Source: RGIG9608 sp045612365
GTDB taxonomy: Bacteria; Bacteroidota; Bacteroidia; Bacteroidales; Paludibacteraceae
Direction of reading: 5' to 3'
NCBI GenBank assembly: GCA_045612365.1
Contig: JAZKYY010000011.1
Location: forward strand, 1 to 64,000
Length of the DNA stretch: 64,000 nt
Position numbers and translations under genes: made by a program. This document shows, one piece after another, positions 44,648 through 53,534 of the stretch (its first letter is position 1; each line of letters opens with the position of its first letter). The notes below the pieces were generated by a model. It worked only from the letters and a program-made list of their open reading frames with translations, did not search any database and was not told the DNA's origin.

Positions 44648-44678
44648 CAAAGATAATATCTAATTTTTAATTGTGCAA
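44648..44678 (-). promoter_or_regulatory. Promoter of tRNA-Asn copy 2
   Basis: Minus strand: TTG, 20-base spacer, TATCTTTG, then GCAACGC at the predicted start, the same start-site sequence as at tRNA-Leu. Confidence 0.65.
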
Positions 44679-44830
44679 CAAGTTTTCTAAAAAACTTTTT
44701 AGGAAGAGAGAAAGCCTTAATTTTGACATTTGTTTATTTGTTTTACTTTTTTTCTTTCCAAATAAATTTTTTATAAAAAAGTATTAATTTTGCAAATTAT
44801 TTTAGATGAAACATAAAAAGATATAAAGAG

Positions 44831-45055
44831 ATGGCAAAGATTAAAGGTGCTGTTGTAGTAAACACCGAGCGTTGCAAGGGTTGTGCTTTGTGCGTAGAGG
44901 CCTGCCCATTAGATGTTTTGGGTATGTCTAAAGAGGTGAATTCAAAGGGCTACAATTTTGCGTATATGCAAAATGAAGATGCTTGTATTGGTTGTGCATC
45001 ATGTGGATATGTGTGCCCAGATGCTTGTATTTCAGTTTATAAGGTAAAGATTTAG
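44831..45055 (+). CDS. 2-oxoacid:ferredoxin oxidoreductase ferredoxin subunit
   Basis: A 74-residue protein with two CxxCxxCxxxCP clusters (CKGCALCVEACP at about 15-26; CIGCASCGYVCP at about 53-64), for two [4Fe-4S] centres. First gene of a D-A-B-G operon, five bases before the alpha gene. A TAATTTTG -7 box precedes it. It passes electrons from the TPP enzyme to ferredoxin. Confidence 0.93.
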   Translation: MAKIKGAVVVNTERCKGCALCVEACPLDVLGMSKEVNSKGYNFAYMQNEDACIGCASCGYVCPDACISVYKVKI

Positions 45056-45059
45056 GCGT

Positions 45060-46139
45060 ATGGAAGATGTAAGATTGATGAAAGGAAATGAGGCCATTGC
45101 CGAAGCTGCTATTCGTTATGGCTGTGATGGATATTTTGGTTATCCTATTACTCCGCAGTCGGAAATAATGGAAACTCTAATGGAACTGCGTCCTTGGGAA
45201 ACTACAGGAATGGTTGTGCTTCAAGCAGAAAGTGAAGTTTCTGCGATTAACATGGTTTATGGTGGAGCAGGTTGTGGTAAAAGTGTTATGACATCTTCTT
45301 CAAGTCCTGGTATAAGTTTGAAACAAGAAGGTGTTTCTTATATTGCTTGTGCAGAACTGCCTTGTTTGATTGTAAATGTAATGCGTGGGGGACCTGGTTT
45401 GGGAACAATTCAGCCTAGTCAAGCAGATTATTTTCAAGCTGTAAAAGGTGGTGGTCATGGTGACTATCGTCTTATCGTATTGGCGCCTTCATCTGTTCAA
45501 GAGATGGCAGATTTTGTTGCTTTGGGATTTGATTTGGCATTCAAATATAGAACTCCTTCTATGATTATTGCTGATGGTATTATTGGTCAGATGATGGAAA
45601 AGGTGGTTTTGCCTCCATATCGTCCTCGTCGTACCAATGAGGAGGTTCGTGAGCAATGTCCTTGGGCAACGCTAGGAAAACCAGAAAGTAGAGGTCGTAA
45701 TGTGATTACTTCATTGGCCTTAGAAGCAGAAGAAATGGAACGAACAAATTTGCGTTTGCAAGCTAAATACAAGGAAATTTGTGAAAATGAAGTTCGTTTT
45801 GAAGAGGTGAATTGTGAGGAAGCTGATTATGTTCTTATTGCATTTGGTTCAATTGCTCGTGTTTGTATGAGCGCAATGGAAATTGGCCGAAAAGAAGGAT
45901 TGAAAATTGGTGTTCTTCGTCCAATTACGCTTTATCCTTTCCCAACTCTAAAAATTCAGGAATTAGCAAAAACAGCAAAAGGAATCATGACCGTAGAGTT
46001 GAGCGCAGGGCAAATGGTAGAGGATGTTCGTTTGGCTGTGAATGGTGCAATCCCTGTTGAGTTTTATGGACGTATGGGAGGTGTTGTTCCTACTCCAGAA
46101 GAAGTTTTGGAACAAATGAAAAAACAATTAGTTAAATAA
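45060..46139 (+). CDS. 2-oxoacid:ferredoxin oxidoreductase alpha subunit (VorB/KorA type)
   Basis: A 359-residue subunit: MKGNEAIAEAAIRYGCDGYFGYPITPQSEI is the pyrimidine-binding start of the family, then ESEVSAINMVYGGAGCG and a C-terminal transketolase-like domain (ITLYPFPTLKIQELA). VorB-type subunits act on branched-chain 2-oxoacids, KorA-type on 2-oxoglutarate; sequence reading cannot separate them. CoA-acylating oxidation in anaerobes, reversible. Confidence 0.93.
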   Translation: MEDVRLMKGNEAIAEAAIRYGCDGYFGYPITPQSEIMETLMELRPWETTGMVVLQAESEVSAINMVYGGAGCGKSVMTSSSSPGISLKQEGVSYIACAELPCLIVNVMRGGPGLGTIQPSQADYFQAVKGGGHGDYRLIVLAPSSVQEMADFVALGFDLAFKYRTPSMIIADGIIGQMMEKVVLPPYRPRRTNEEVREQCPWATLGKPESRGRNVITSLALEAEEMERTNLRLQAKYKEICENEVRFEEVNCEEADYVLIAFGSIARVCMSAMEIGRKEGLKIGVLRPITLYPFPTLKIQELAKTAKGIMTVELSAGQMVEDVRLAVNGAIPVEFYGRMGGVVPTPEEVLEQMKKQLVK

Positions 46140-46152
46140 AAAAGAAGAACGT

Positions 46153-46914
46153 ATGACAACACAAGATATCATAAAACCAGAAAATCTGGTTTACACTAAG
46201 ACCTCGATAATGAACGATAGAAATATGCATTATTGCCCTGGATGTAGTCATGGTGTAGTGCACAAACTTATCGGAGAGGTCATTGAAGAAATGGGAATAA
46301 AAGAAACAGTAATTGGAGTTGCTCCTGTGGGTTGTGCTGTTTTTGCATATAACTATTTGGATATAGATTGGCAAGAAGCTGCGCATGGTCGTGCTCCTGC
46401 TATTGCAACATCAATTAGCCGTTTGTTACCAGAAAACTGTGTGTTTACATATCAGGGCGATGGCGATTTGGCTGCAATTGGTACGGCAGAAACCATACAT
46501 GCTTGCAATAGAGGAGAGAACATTGTGATATTTTTTATCAATAATGCAATTTATGGAATGACCGGAGGTCAGATGGCGCCAACAACTTTGGAAGGAATGA
46601 AAACAGCTACTTGCCCTCACGGAAGAGATGTAAAATTGAATGGTTTCCCATTGAAAATCTCTGATTTATTGGCTCAATTAGACGGTACTTGCTACGTTAC
46701 TCGTCAAAGTGTACATACAGTTCCTGCTATTCGTAAATCTAAAAAAGCAATTCGTAAGGCTTTTGAGAATGCAATGGCTAAGAAAGGAACATCTGTTGTG
46801 GAATTTGTTTCAACTTGTAATTCAGGATGGAAAATGACTCCTCATCAGGCAAATATGTGGATGGAAGAAAATATGTTTGCGAAATACCCATTGGGTGATT
46901 TGAAAGACAAATAA
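46153..46914 (+). CDS. 2-oxoacid:ferredoxin oxidoreductase beta (TPP-binding) subunit
   Basis: A 253-residue subunit: CPGCSHG near the N-terminus, GVAPVGCAVF, and the TPP motif GDGDLAAIGTAETIHA with NNAIYGMTGGQMAPTT. It binds thiamin pyrophosphate and Mg. Third gene in the operon; its cofactor connects to the TPP-regulated receptor at 13.2-15.5 kb only in a general way. Confidence 0.93.
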   Translation: MTTQDIIKPENLVYTKTSIMNDRNMHYCPGCSHGVVHKLIGEVIEEMGIKETVIGVAPVGCAVFAYNYLDIDWQEAAHGRAPAIATSISRLLPENCVFTYQGDGDLAAIGTAETIHACNRGENIVIFFINNAIYGMTGGQMAPTTLEGMKTATCPHGRDVKLNGFPLKISDLLAQLDGTCYVTRQSVHTVPAIRKSKKAIRKAFENAMAKKGTSVVEFVSTCNSGWKMTPHQANMWMEENMFAKYPLGDLKDK

Positions 46915-46928
46915 AAACTAGAAAAGAG

Positions 46929-47471
46929 ATGAAAAAAGAAATTATTATAGCAGGTTTTGGAGGACAAGGAGTACTTTCGATGGGAAAAATCTTGGCCTAT
47001 TCGGGTTTGCTTCAAGGTAAAGAAGTTACTTGGATGCCATCGTATGGTCCAGAACAACGAGGAGGAACTGCCAACGTAACTGTAATTTTGAGCGACGATA
47101 GAATTAGTTCTCCTATTTTGACTTCTTATGATGTAGCAATTTTGTTGAATCAGCCATCGTTGGACAAGTTTGAACCAAAAATAAAACCAGGAGGAATTAT
47201 TATTCTTGATGGAAATGGAATTACAAGATTCCCAGAAAGAAAGGATATAAAGGTTTACCGAATTGATGCGTTGGATGCAGCTCAAAAGGCAAATTCTCCA
47301 AAAATATTTAATATGATTGTATTGGGTGGTTTGCTAAAAGTGGTTCCAGTGGTTGAGTTGGAAAACGTAATGCTTGGTTTAAAGAAAACGTTGCCAGAAC
47401 GTCATCACAAGTTATTGCCTCTCAACGAACAGGCTATTCAGATTGGAATGGATATTATTCACGAGATTTAA
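46929..47471 (+). CDS. 2-oxoacid:ferredoxin oxidoreductase gamma subunit
   Basis: A 180-residue subunit: IIIAGFGGQGVLSMGKILA and YGPEQRGGTANVTV are signatures of the gamma family. It completes the four-subunit enzyme. hisH begins 22 bases downstream, so read-through into the histidine genes is possible. Confidence 0.93.
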   Translation: MKKEIIIAGFGGQGVLSMGKILAYSGLLQGKEVTWMPSYGPEQRGGTANVTVILSDDRISSPILTSYDVAILLNQPSLDKFEPKIKPGGIIILDGNGITRFPERKDIKVYRIDALDAAQKANSPKIFNMIVLGGLLKVVPVVELENVMLGLKKTLPERHHKLLPLNEQAIQIGMDIIHEI

Positions 47472-47493
47472 CCTTTATTGGTGAAAAAACATT

Positions 47494-48078
47494 GTGAAAG
47501 TAGCCGTTGTAAAATATAATGCAGGAAATGTTTGTTCGGTGAACTACGCACTGCAACGCATTGGTATTAATCCTATTATCACGGATAATCACGAAGAATT
47601 GTTGTCGGCAGATAGGATTATTTTTCCTGGTGTTGGAGAGGCTTCTTCTGCGATGAATTATTTGCAAAGTCGCAATTTAGATAAACTCTTAGTCGCTCTT
47701 TGTCAGCCGGTTTTGGGTATTTGTTTAGGTATGCAGTTGATGTGTTCTTTTTCTGAGGAAAACAATACAAATTGTTTAGGAATTTTTCCTGAAAGAGTTA
47801 GGCTGTTTGAAACTGCGTCGCTAAAAGTTCCTCAGATAGGCTGGAATTCTGTGACAAATGTAAAATCGTTGCTTTTCGACGGAATAGCTGAGAATGATTA
47901 TTTCTATTTTGTGCATAGTTATTTTGTGGAGACATCGCCACATGCAATTTCTACTACCTCTTATGGTATAGATTATAGTTCTGCACTTCAGAAAGATAAT
48001 TTTTATGCTGTTCAGTTTCATCCAGAAAAGTCTGGTGTAGTTGGTCAGCGATTATTAGAAAATTTCATTAGATTGTAA
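47494..48078 (+). CDS. hisH: Imidazole glycerol phosphate synthase, glutaminase subunit
   Basis: A 194-residue class I glutamine amidotransferase, GTG start. Catalytic Cys in GICLGMQ (about residue 75), His and Glu in FHPEKSG. The N-terminus VAVVKYNAGNVCSV is typical. It feeds ammonia to HisF, whose gene follows after 5 bases. hisA, usually between them in Bacteroidetes, is absent. Confidence 0.94.
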   Translation: MKVAVVKYNAGNVCSVNYALQRIGINPIITDNHEELLSADRIIFPGVGEASSAMNYLQSRNLDKLLVALCQPVLGICLGMQLMCSFSEENNTNCLGIFPERVRLFETASLKVPQIGWNSVTNVKSLLFDGIAENDYFYFVHSYFVETSPHAISTTSYGIDYSSALQKDNFYAVQFHPEKSGVVGQRLLENFIRL

Positions 48079-48083
48079 AAAAT

Positions 48084-48839
48084 ATGTTAGCAAAACGCAT
48101 TATCCCTTGTTTGGATGTTAAAGACGGAAAAACCGTAAAAGGTATCAATTTTGTGGGACTTCAAAATGTTGGAGATCCTGTGGAGTTAGGTGCATATTAT
48201 GCTGCTCAAGGTGCAGATGAATTGGTTTTTTTGGATATAACTGCTACGCACGAAAAACGCAAAACTTTGGTCGATTTAGTGCAGCGAGTTGCGGAAAATA
48301 TTAATATTCCGTTTACTGTAGGAGGAGGTATTTCTAGTATCGAAGATGTAGAATTGTTATTGCAGAAAGGTGCTGATAAGATTTCTATAAACTCGGCGGC
48401 AGTTCGTAATCCACAACTTATTACTGATTTGGCAAACCAATTTGGTTCTCAATGTGTAGTGATTGCTATTGACGTAAAGTATGAAGATGGAGAGTGGTTT
48501 GTGTATCTCAATGGTGGTAGAATAAAAACAGAACTTCGTGCTCTTGATTGGGCAAAACAAGCCGTAGAACTAGGCGCAGGAGAAATCCTTTTGACATCGA
48601 TGAATCATGATGGCACAAAAGATGGTTTTGCAAATGATATTACTCGCGAAATATCCGAAGCAGTTTCAGTTCCTGTTATTGCAAGTGGTGGCGCAGGAAA
48701 TATGCAACATTTTTTAGATGCTTTTGAAGAGGGAAAAGCGGATGCAGCTTTGGCGGCAAGTGTGTTCCATTATAAAGAAATTGAAATACCTACACTAAAA
48801 AAGTTCTTAGCTGAAAAAGGTATCGATGTAAGATTGTGA
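48084..48839 (+). CDS. hisF: Imidazole glycerol phosphate synthase, cyclase subunit
   Basis: A 251-residue TIM barrel: MLAKRIIPCLDVKDG (catalytic Asp11), FTVGGGI, DVKYEDGEW, SMNHDGTKDG (catalytic Asp) and ASGGAG phosphate loops. With HisH it makes IGP and AICAR in histidine synthesis. Ends at a strong terminator. Confidence 0.96.
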   Translation: MLAKRIIPCLDVKDGKTVKGINFVGLQNVGDPVELGAYYAAQGADELVFLDITATHEKRKTLVDLVQRVAENINIPFTVGGGISSIEDVELLLQKGADKISINSAAVRNPQLITDLANQFGSQCVVIAIDVKYEDGEWFVYLNGGRIKTELRALDWAKQAVELGAGEILLTSMNHDGTKDGFANDITREISEAVSVPVIASGGAGNMQHFLDAFEEGKADAALAASVFHYKEIEIPTLKKFLAEKGIDVRL

Positions 48840-48864
48840 TATAGAAAAAATAGTTTTTTTCCTG

Positions 48865-48901
48865 AAGACGTTTGTGTTTGTTACAAACGTCTTTGTTTTT
48901 T
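48865..48901 (+). terminator. Terminator of hisHF
   Basis: AAGACGTTTGT (48865-48875) and ACAAACGTCTT (48883-48893) with a seven-base loop and a T-rich run. Confidence 0.88.
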
Positions 48902-48939
48902 TATTTAGGAGTCTTGGATTTTTTTCTACTTTTGTTTTT

Positions 48940-50835
48940 ATGCAAAAATATGAGGAGATATTGCAGCAATACTGGGGCTACAGTTCGTTTCGTCCTTTGC
49001 AAGGGGATATAATTGCTTCTGTTGCAAGTGGAAAAGATACATTAGGATTGATGCCAACGGGAGGAGGAAAGTCACTTACGTTTCAGGTGCCAACTATGGC
49101 AACTGAAGGAATTTGTATTGTAATCACTCCTCTTGTTGCTCTGATGAAGGATCAGGTTGCAAATCTTCGGAAAAAAGGAATAAAAGCCACAATGATTTAC
49201 TCGGCAATGAGCAGAAATGAGATTATTCAAACTTTTGACAATTGCTTGTTTGGTGATTACAAATTCCTTTATATTTCTCCTGAGCGCATAGCTACAGATT
49301 TATTTGTGAAAAACATTGTGCAACTTAATGTGTCACTAATAGCAGTGGACGAGTCGCATTGTATTTCTCAGTGGGGTTACGATTTTCGACCCTCTTATTT
49401 GCAAATAGCTAAGATACGAGAACTTTTGCCTAACGTTCCTATTTTGGCGCTTACGGCTACAGCTACACCTGAAGTTGTCGACGATATTCAAGAGAAACTC
49501 CGTTTCTCGGCAAAAAATGTATTTAGGAAAAGTTTTGAGCGCAAAAACTTGGCTTATGTTGTACGTTATTCTGAGGATAAACTTTCTCAATTGCTAAACA
49601 TTCTGCAAAAAGTAAATGGGAGTTCTGTAGTTTATGTTAGGAATAGGAAGAAAACCAAGGAAATTTCCGATTTTTTGAATCAAAATTCTATTTCGTCTGA
49701 TTTCTTTCATGCAGGTTTGACGGATAAAGAGAAAGATCTTCGTCAGCAAACGTGGAAAGAGGGGCGTTGTAGGGTGATAGTGGCTACCAACGCTTTTGGG
49801 ATGGGTATTGATAAAGCTGATGTGCGTTTAGTGGTGCATGTAGATTTGCCCGATTCTATTGAAGCATATTTTCAGGAAGCCGGTAGGGCAGGACGAGACG
49901 AGAAAAAGGCTTTTGCGGTATTACTTTTTAGTAATGCCGATGTGGCTCGTTTGAAAAAACGTATTTCGGATTCGTTTCCACCTAAGGAGCGTGTTTTGGA
50001 AGTGTACGTAAAACTATGTTGTTTTCTTGAGGTTGCCAATGGTTTTGGACAAGGCAATATTTATGCTTTTAATTTACAGGAATTTTGCACGAATTTTCAT
50101 TTGCCGATAAATGCTACTTTCAGTGCATTGAAGATTTTGGAATTATCCGGATATTTAGAACTTACTGAGGAGATTGATAACCCTTCAAAACTAAAAATTC
50201 TGCTTCAGAAGGAGGAACTTTATATGCTCGATTCGTTAGATGAGCAGAGCGATGCCATTTTGCAATGTTTACTTCGTTCTTATACAGGTTTGTTTTCCGA
50301 TGCTGTGCATATCAGCGAAAATCTACTATCGGAACGTACGCATATAGATCGAAAAACTATTTATGATAAACTTGTTTTTCTGTCAAAAATAGGAGTGGTG
50401 AAATACGTTCCATTCAAAAAAACTCCATTTATTATTTTCTCTCGTGATCGACAATCTTTGAAGTATGTGTCAATTCCTGCCTCGGCCTATGAGGAACGCA
50501 AAGAGCGATTCGAAAAGCGTATCTCGGCAATGCTTCATTATGCACAATCTGGCGAATTTTGCCGAAGCCGATTGCTTCTCGATTATTTTGGAGAGAGAGA
50601 GTCTTCTGATTGTGGTTGTTGCGATGTTTGTTTGAAAAAACAACATTTAGACGACAAAGTTTTTGAACGAAATGCAGAAAAAATATTTGAGGTTTTGAGT
50701 TCAAATCACCTTTCTTTGAAAGAACTGATTGATGCAACAAAGGGAAAAGAAGACCAAGTTTTGGCTGTGTTGAGGCATTTGCTCGATAATGAGATTATTG
50801 CTCAAGATGAACTAATGAAATATTATAAACGATGA
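48940..50835 (+). CDS. recQ: ATP-dependent DNA helicase RecQ
   Basis: Start placed at ATG 48940 (MQKYEEILQQYWGY): an upstream in-frame ATG (48874) begins inside the hisF terminator, and a TACTTTTG box sits just before 48940. 631 residues: motif 0 FRPLQ, Walker A PTGGGKS, DESH box, motif VI QEAGRAGRD; RQC zinc-binding Cys (CGCCDVC, about 570). A C-terminal winged-helix part follows. No HRDC domain is apparent. Stop overlaps cinA start by ATGA. Confidence 0.95.
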   Translation: MQKYEEILQQYWGYSSFRPLQGDIIASVASGKDTLGLMPTGGGKSLTFQVPTMATEGICIVITPLVALMKDQVANLRKKGIKATMIYSAMSRNEIIQTFDNCLFGDYKFLYISPERIATDLFVKNIVQLNVSLIAVDESHCISQWGYDFRPSYLQIAKIRELLPNVPILALTATATPEVVDDIQEKLRFSAKNVFRKSFERKNLAYVVRYSEDKLSQLLNILQKVNGSSVVYVRNRKKTKEISDFLNQNSISSDFFHAGLTDKEKDLRQQTWKEGRCRVIVATNAFGMGIDKADVRLVVHVDLPDSIEAYFQEAGRAGRDEKKAFAVLLFSNADVARLKKRISDSFPPKERVLEVYVKLCCFLEVANGFGQGNIYAFNLQEFCTNFHLPINATFSALKILELSGYLELTEEIDNPSKLKILLQKEELYMLDSLDEQSDAILQCLLRSYTGLFSDAVHISENLLSERTHIDRKTIYDKLVFLSKIGVVKYVPFKKTPFIIFSRDRQSLKYVSIPASAYEERKERFEKRISAMLHYAQSGEFCRSRLLLDYFGERESSDCGCCDVCLKKQHLDDKVFERNAEKIFEVLSSNHLSLKELIDATKGKEDQVLAVLRHLLDNEIIAQDELMKYYKR

Positions 50836-52067
50836 AAATTAATCTGATAAACATAGGCGATGAGTTGCTCATTGGGCAAGTAGTGAATACGAATGCCTCT
50901 TGGATGTCTGCTTATTTGAATGAAAACGGAATGCGTGTCTGCCGAGTTTTTACCATTTCTGACAGCGCTGATGAAATAAAAAACACTTTGCAAGAAGCTA
51001 TGGCAACTGCCGATGCGGTAATCATTACTGGCGGACTTGGGCCAACTAAAGACGATATTACCAAACATACGTTGTGTCAATTTTTCTCCTCGCAATTGGT
51101 GTTGCATGAGCCTTCACTTGAGAATGTTAGGCGGATTTTTGAGCAACGAAATTATCCAATGACTCCACTCAATGAGGCGCAAGCTTTGGTGCCAGAGTGT
51201 TGCCGAGTATTGATAAATAAATGGGGAACTGCTCCTGGAATGTGGTTCGAGAAGGATGGCAGAGTGGTGGTGTCGCTTCCGGGTGTTCCGTCCGAAATGA
51301 AGGGTTTGATGTGCAAAGAGGTTGTGCCGCTTTTGCTTGAGACGTTTTCCGTCGAAAGCATTTATCATAAAAATGTTTTGACTTTTGGCATTGGCGAATC
51401 TTTTTTGTCGGACAAAATTGAGGAGTGGGAACTCTCTTTGCCCGAAAACATTCGCCTTGCTTATTTGCCCAAAGATGGCGTTGTTCGTTTGCGGTTGAGT
51501 GCTTTTGGGAGTGATTCTGTGAAACTTCAGCAGCAAGTGGCATGTGAGGTGGAAAAGTTGCGTGCTTTGGTGGGAGAATATATTTTCGGTTACGACGACG
51601 ATGCGCTTGAGTCGGTTGTGGGAAAATTGCTTGCAGAACGAGGATTGACACTGGCAACGGCCGAGAGTTGTACGGGAGGAACCATTGCTCGACTGCTGAC
51701 GAGTGTGTCGGGCGCTTCGGCTTACTACATGGGGGGCGTGGTGGCGTATGCCAACGAGGCCAAGGAACAACTCCTCGGCGTGAAGCGCGCAACACTAGAG
51801 CAGTATGGTGCGGTGAGCCGGCAGACGGCCGAAGAGATGGCACTTGGAGCAAAGCAGCGTTTCGCTACCGACTGTGCCATTGCTACTACGGGCATAGCAG
51901 GTCCAACGGGCGGAACCAAAGAAAAACCCGTAGGTACGGTGTGGATAGCAGTGGCTACGCCAAGCGGTGTGGAGGCGCAATGTTTTATGTTTGGTGGCGA
52001 TAGGGCGAAAAATGCCATGCGAGCCTCTTACCAGGCTTTGCGATGGCTGCAAATGAAATTGGAATAA
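50832..52067 (+). CDS. cinA: CinA-like nicotinamide-nucleotide amidase
   Basis: A 411-residue protein. N-terminal molybdopterin-binding-like COG1058 domain about 1-170 (NIGDELLIGQVVNTN, GGLGPTKDD); C-terminal CinA amidase domain about 260-405 (TAESCTGGTIARLLT, GVVAYANEAK, GIAGPTGGT). It recycles NMN to nicotinate mononucleotide. From about 51600 its base composition turns clearly GC-richer than the first half. Confidence 0.94.
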   Translation: MKINLINIGDELLIGQVVNTNASWMSAYLNENGMRVCRVFTISDSADEIKNTLQEAMATADAVIITGGLGPTKDDITKHTLCQFFSSQLVLHEPSLENVRRIFEQRNYPMTPLNEAQALVPECCRVLINKWGTAPGMWFEKDGRVVVSLPGVPSEMKGLMCKEVVPLLLETFSVESIYHKNVLTFGIGESFLSDKIEEWELSLPENIRLAYLPKDGVVRLRLSAFGSDSVKLQQQVACEVEKLRALVGEYIFGYDDDALESVVGKLLAERGLTLATAESCTGGTIARLLTSVSGASAYYMGGVVAYANEAKEQLLGVKRATLEQYGAVSRQTAEEMALGAKQRFATDCAIATTGIAGPTGGTKEKPVGTVWIAVATPSGVEAQCFMFGGDRAKNAMRASYQALRWLQMKLE

Positions 52068-52076
52068 AGAAAAAGA

Positions 52077-52107
52077 TTTGATGAATATAATCTTTTTTCT
52101 ATTTTTG
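52077..52107 (+). promoter_or_regulatory. Promoter of rod-like RNA 2
   Basis: TTTG (52077-52080), 19-base spacer, TATTTTTG (52100-52107): full consensus. Confidence 0.75.
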
Positions 52108-52112
52108 CTGAT

Positions 52113-52309
52113 GTTCTGAATAAGAACAAAAGGACATACTAAAAAAGCATTTTGCTTTATTTCTTTCTATCTGAAAGTTTGGCGACTAAAAGCTACGAAA
52201 GAATAATGTTAAATGCTCACGTTTTGGCGTGGGCTTGACTTATTTCGTGTAGCAAGGTTATGCCAAACACCTCAGATAGCGGGAAACAGTTGAGTTTCAC
52301 GCTTTTTTT
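52113..52309 (+). ncRNA. Rod-like structured RNA, copy 2 (6S-like class)
   Basis: Nested helices: CTATCTGA (52167-52174) with TCAGATAG (52272-52279); GTTTGGC (52178) with GCCAAAC (52262); GCTACGAA (52192) with TTCGTGTAGC (52244); GCTCACG (52215) with CGTGGGC (52228). The terminator GCGGGAAAC (52279-52287)/GTTTCACGC (52294-52302) plus seven T closes it, giving about 197 bases. From GCTAC to the GTAGC arm it is clearly homologous to the RNA at 15568-15803, while the basal helices differ in sequence but keep pairing, which is covariation evidence for a real RNA. Family candidates: 6S, Bacteroidales-1. Confidence 0.7.
52279..52309 (+). terminator. Terminator of rod-like RNA 2
   Basis: Nine-pair stem with one G-A mismatch and a six-base loop, seven T. 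Confidence 0.85.
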
Positions 52310-52369
52310 ATGTCTGTCAGCGAGTGAGATTTTATTAGTTTATTGTTTAATTTTTTAATTTTATTTTTT

Positions 52370-52888
52370 ATGATGAAGAACAGATTTTTATTTGTAGCAA
52401 TGCTTTTTGCCGCATTGAGTTTGGGATTCGTTTCTTGCGACAATAAAGGTAACGAACCTGAAGACCCAGTAACCGAACAAGGCAGTTTAACTGAAGAAGA
52501 AATTCTAAATTTGCCTATACACATGAACAAGGAATTGTATTTTACCGAAAAAAAATCCGAGAGCAAACAAATTGAAGTTGACACGGTAAAAAAATACTTG
52601 GCGATTCTCAATGAAGATGGAAGTTTTGTTTTTGATACTGTTTTCTTGGTTCCGGTCGGCACATTTTTTGCACCTGATTATTATGACCATCCAGGCTATT
52701 TCAAAATGGCACGCGACGCTTTGTTACAGGAACTTATCGATTTATCACCACGTGTCCGTGGCAAGGGGGACTTTATAACAAACCTTGGGTATCCATCACA
52801 ATATGGGGAGGACAGTCTGTGGATGGTTGAAAATGGCTGGACTGTGAATAAATATTGGATTGACCAATTAAACCAAAACACAAAATAA
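52370..52888 (+). CDS. Small lipoprotein, first of a paralogous pair
   Basis: Start at ATG 52370 (MMKNRFLFV). 172 residues with lipobox VSC and an acidic linker. Shared with the next gene: NKELYFTE, K-YLAI, DT-FL-P-G-FF-P, ARDALL, DLSPR-RGKGDF, EDSLW, GWTVNK. The conserved body of about 110 residues is a family I do not recognise. Surface or periplasmic lipid anchor is inferred from the lipobox; the acidic residues after the Cys (DNKGNEPEDP) would fit Bacteroidetes surface export. Confidence 0.7.
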   Translation: MMKNRFLFVAMLFAALSLGFVSCDNKGNEPEDPVTEQGSLTEEEILNLPIHMNKELYFTEKKSESKQIEVDTVKKYLAILNEDGSFVFDTVFLVPVGTFFAPDYYDHPGYFKMARDALLQELIDLSPRVRGKGDFITNLGYPSQYGEDSLWMVENGWTVNKYWIDQLNQNTK

Positions 52889-52896
52889 AAAAATAG

Positions 52897-53382
52897 ATGA
52901 CAATGAAAAAAATAAAAATACTAATACCGATACTATTACTACTGAATGTGATAGCGTTTGTCAGTTGTAAAAATGACAAAAACGAACCCGACGATCCATT
53001 GGACAAAACACCAAACACACCAATTGAAACACCGGTTGAACCAGTTGTAAAAGTAAATAAAGAATTGTATTTTACCGAATCTGACGGCATACAAATTTCA
53101 TTTGATACATTAAATAAATATCTGGCAATGGATAATATTGATACAATTTTCATGATTCCCCAGGGGCCGTTTTTTTCTCCAAACTCATTGGGCTTAGATT
53201 ACCATTATTTTGAATTGGCGCGCACTAACCTGTTGGAGCCACGCACAGACCTGTCCCCACGCATCCGGGGCAAGGGTGACTTTGCGACAGACCCTGGTCA
53301 CCCAACCCAGGCATTGGAAGACAGCCTGTGGTTTGTATCCAAGGGCTGGACGGTAAATAAGAGATTTGCTAATATAAAATAA
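52897..53382 (+). CDS. Small lipoprotein, second of a paralogous pair
   Basis: 161 residues with lipobox VSC and an acidic, Pro-rich linker (NEPDDPLDKTPNTP). It has the same body as the preceding gene (NKELYFTE, DLSPRIRGKGDF, EDSLW, GWTVNK) at roughly 45% identity by eye, 8 bases downstream: a tandem duplication. Function unknown. A terminator follows. Confidence 0.7.
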   Translation: MTMKKIKILIPILLLLNVIAFVSCKNDKNEPDDPLDKTPNTPIETPVEPVVKVNKELYFTESDGIQISFDTLNKYLAMDNIDTIFMIPQGPFFSPNSLGLDYHYFELARTNLLEPRTDLSPRIRGKGDFATDPGHPTQALEDSLWFVSKGWTVNKRFANIK

Positions 53383-53432
53383 AAAAACTTACTCACTCCT
53401 GTCGGGGCATTAGAATAATATCCATATAGGAG

Positions 53433-53478
53433 AAAAAAGCAGAATGCTCATGGGTTCGGGGCGTTCTGCTTTTTTTTG
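53433..53478 (+). terminator. Terminator of the lipoprotein pair
   Basis: GCAGAATGC and GCGTTCTGC arms, then eight T. Confidence 0.8.
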
Positions 53479-53534
53479 TATATACGGTGTCGAGGTTATT
53501 TTGTATCTTTGCAGTTAATTAAAAAAAAGAATAA

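Noticed and set aside
48874..48939. Longer N-terminus for RecQ beginning at ATG 48874
   Set aside because: The extra 22 codons lie in and after the hisF terminator and give a hydrophobic, non-family sequence; ATG 48940 matches RecQ starts.
51169..51852. Long minus-strand frames opposite cinA
   Set aside because: Shadow of cinA caused by its higher GC content; composition is rich in Ser, Pro, His and Thr with no domain.
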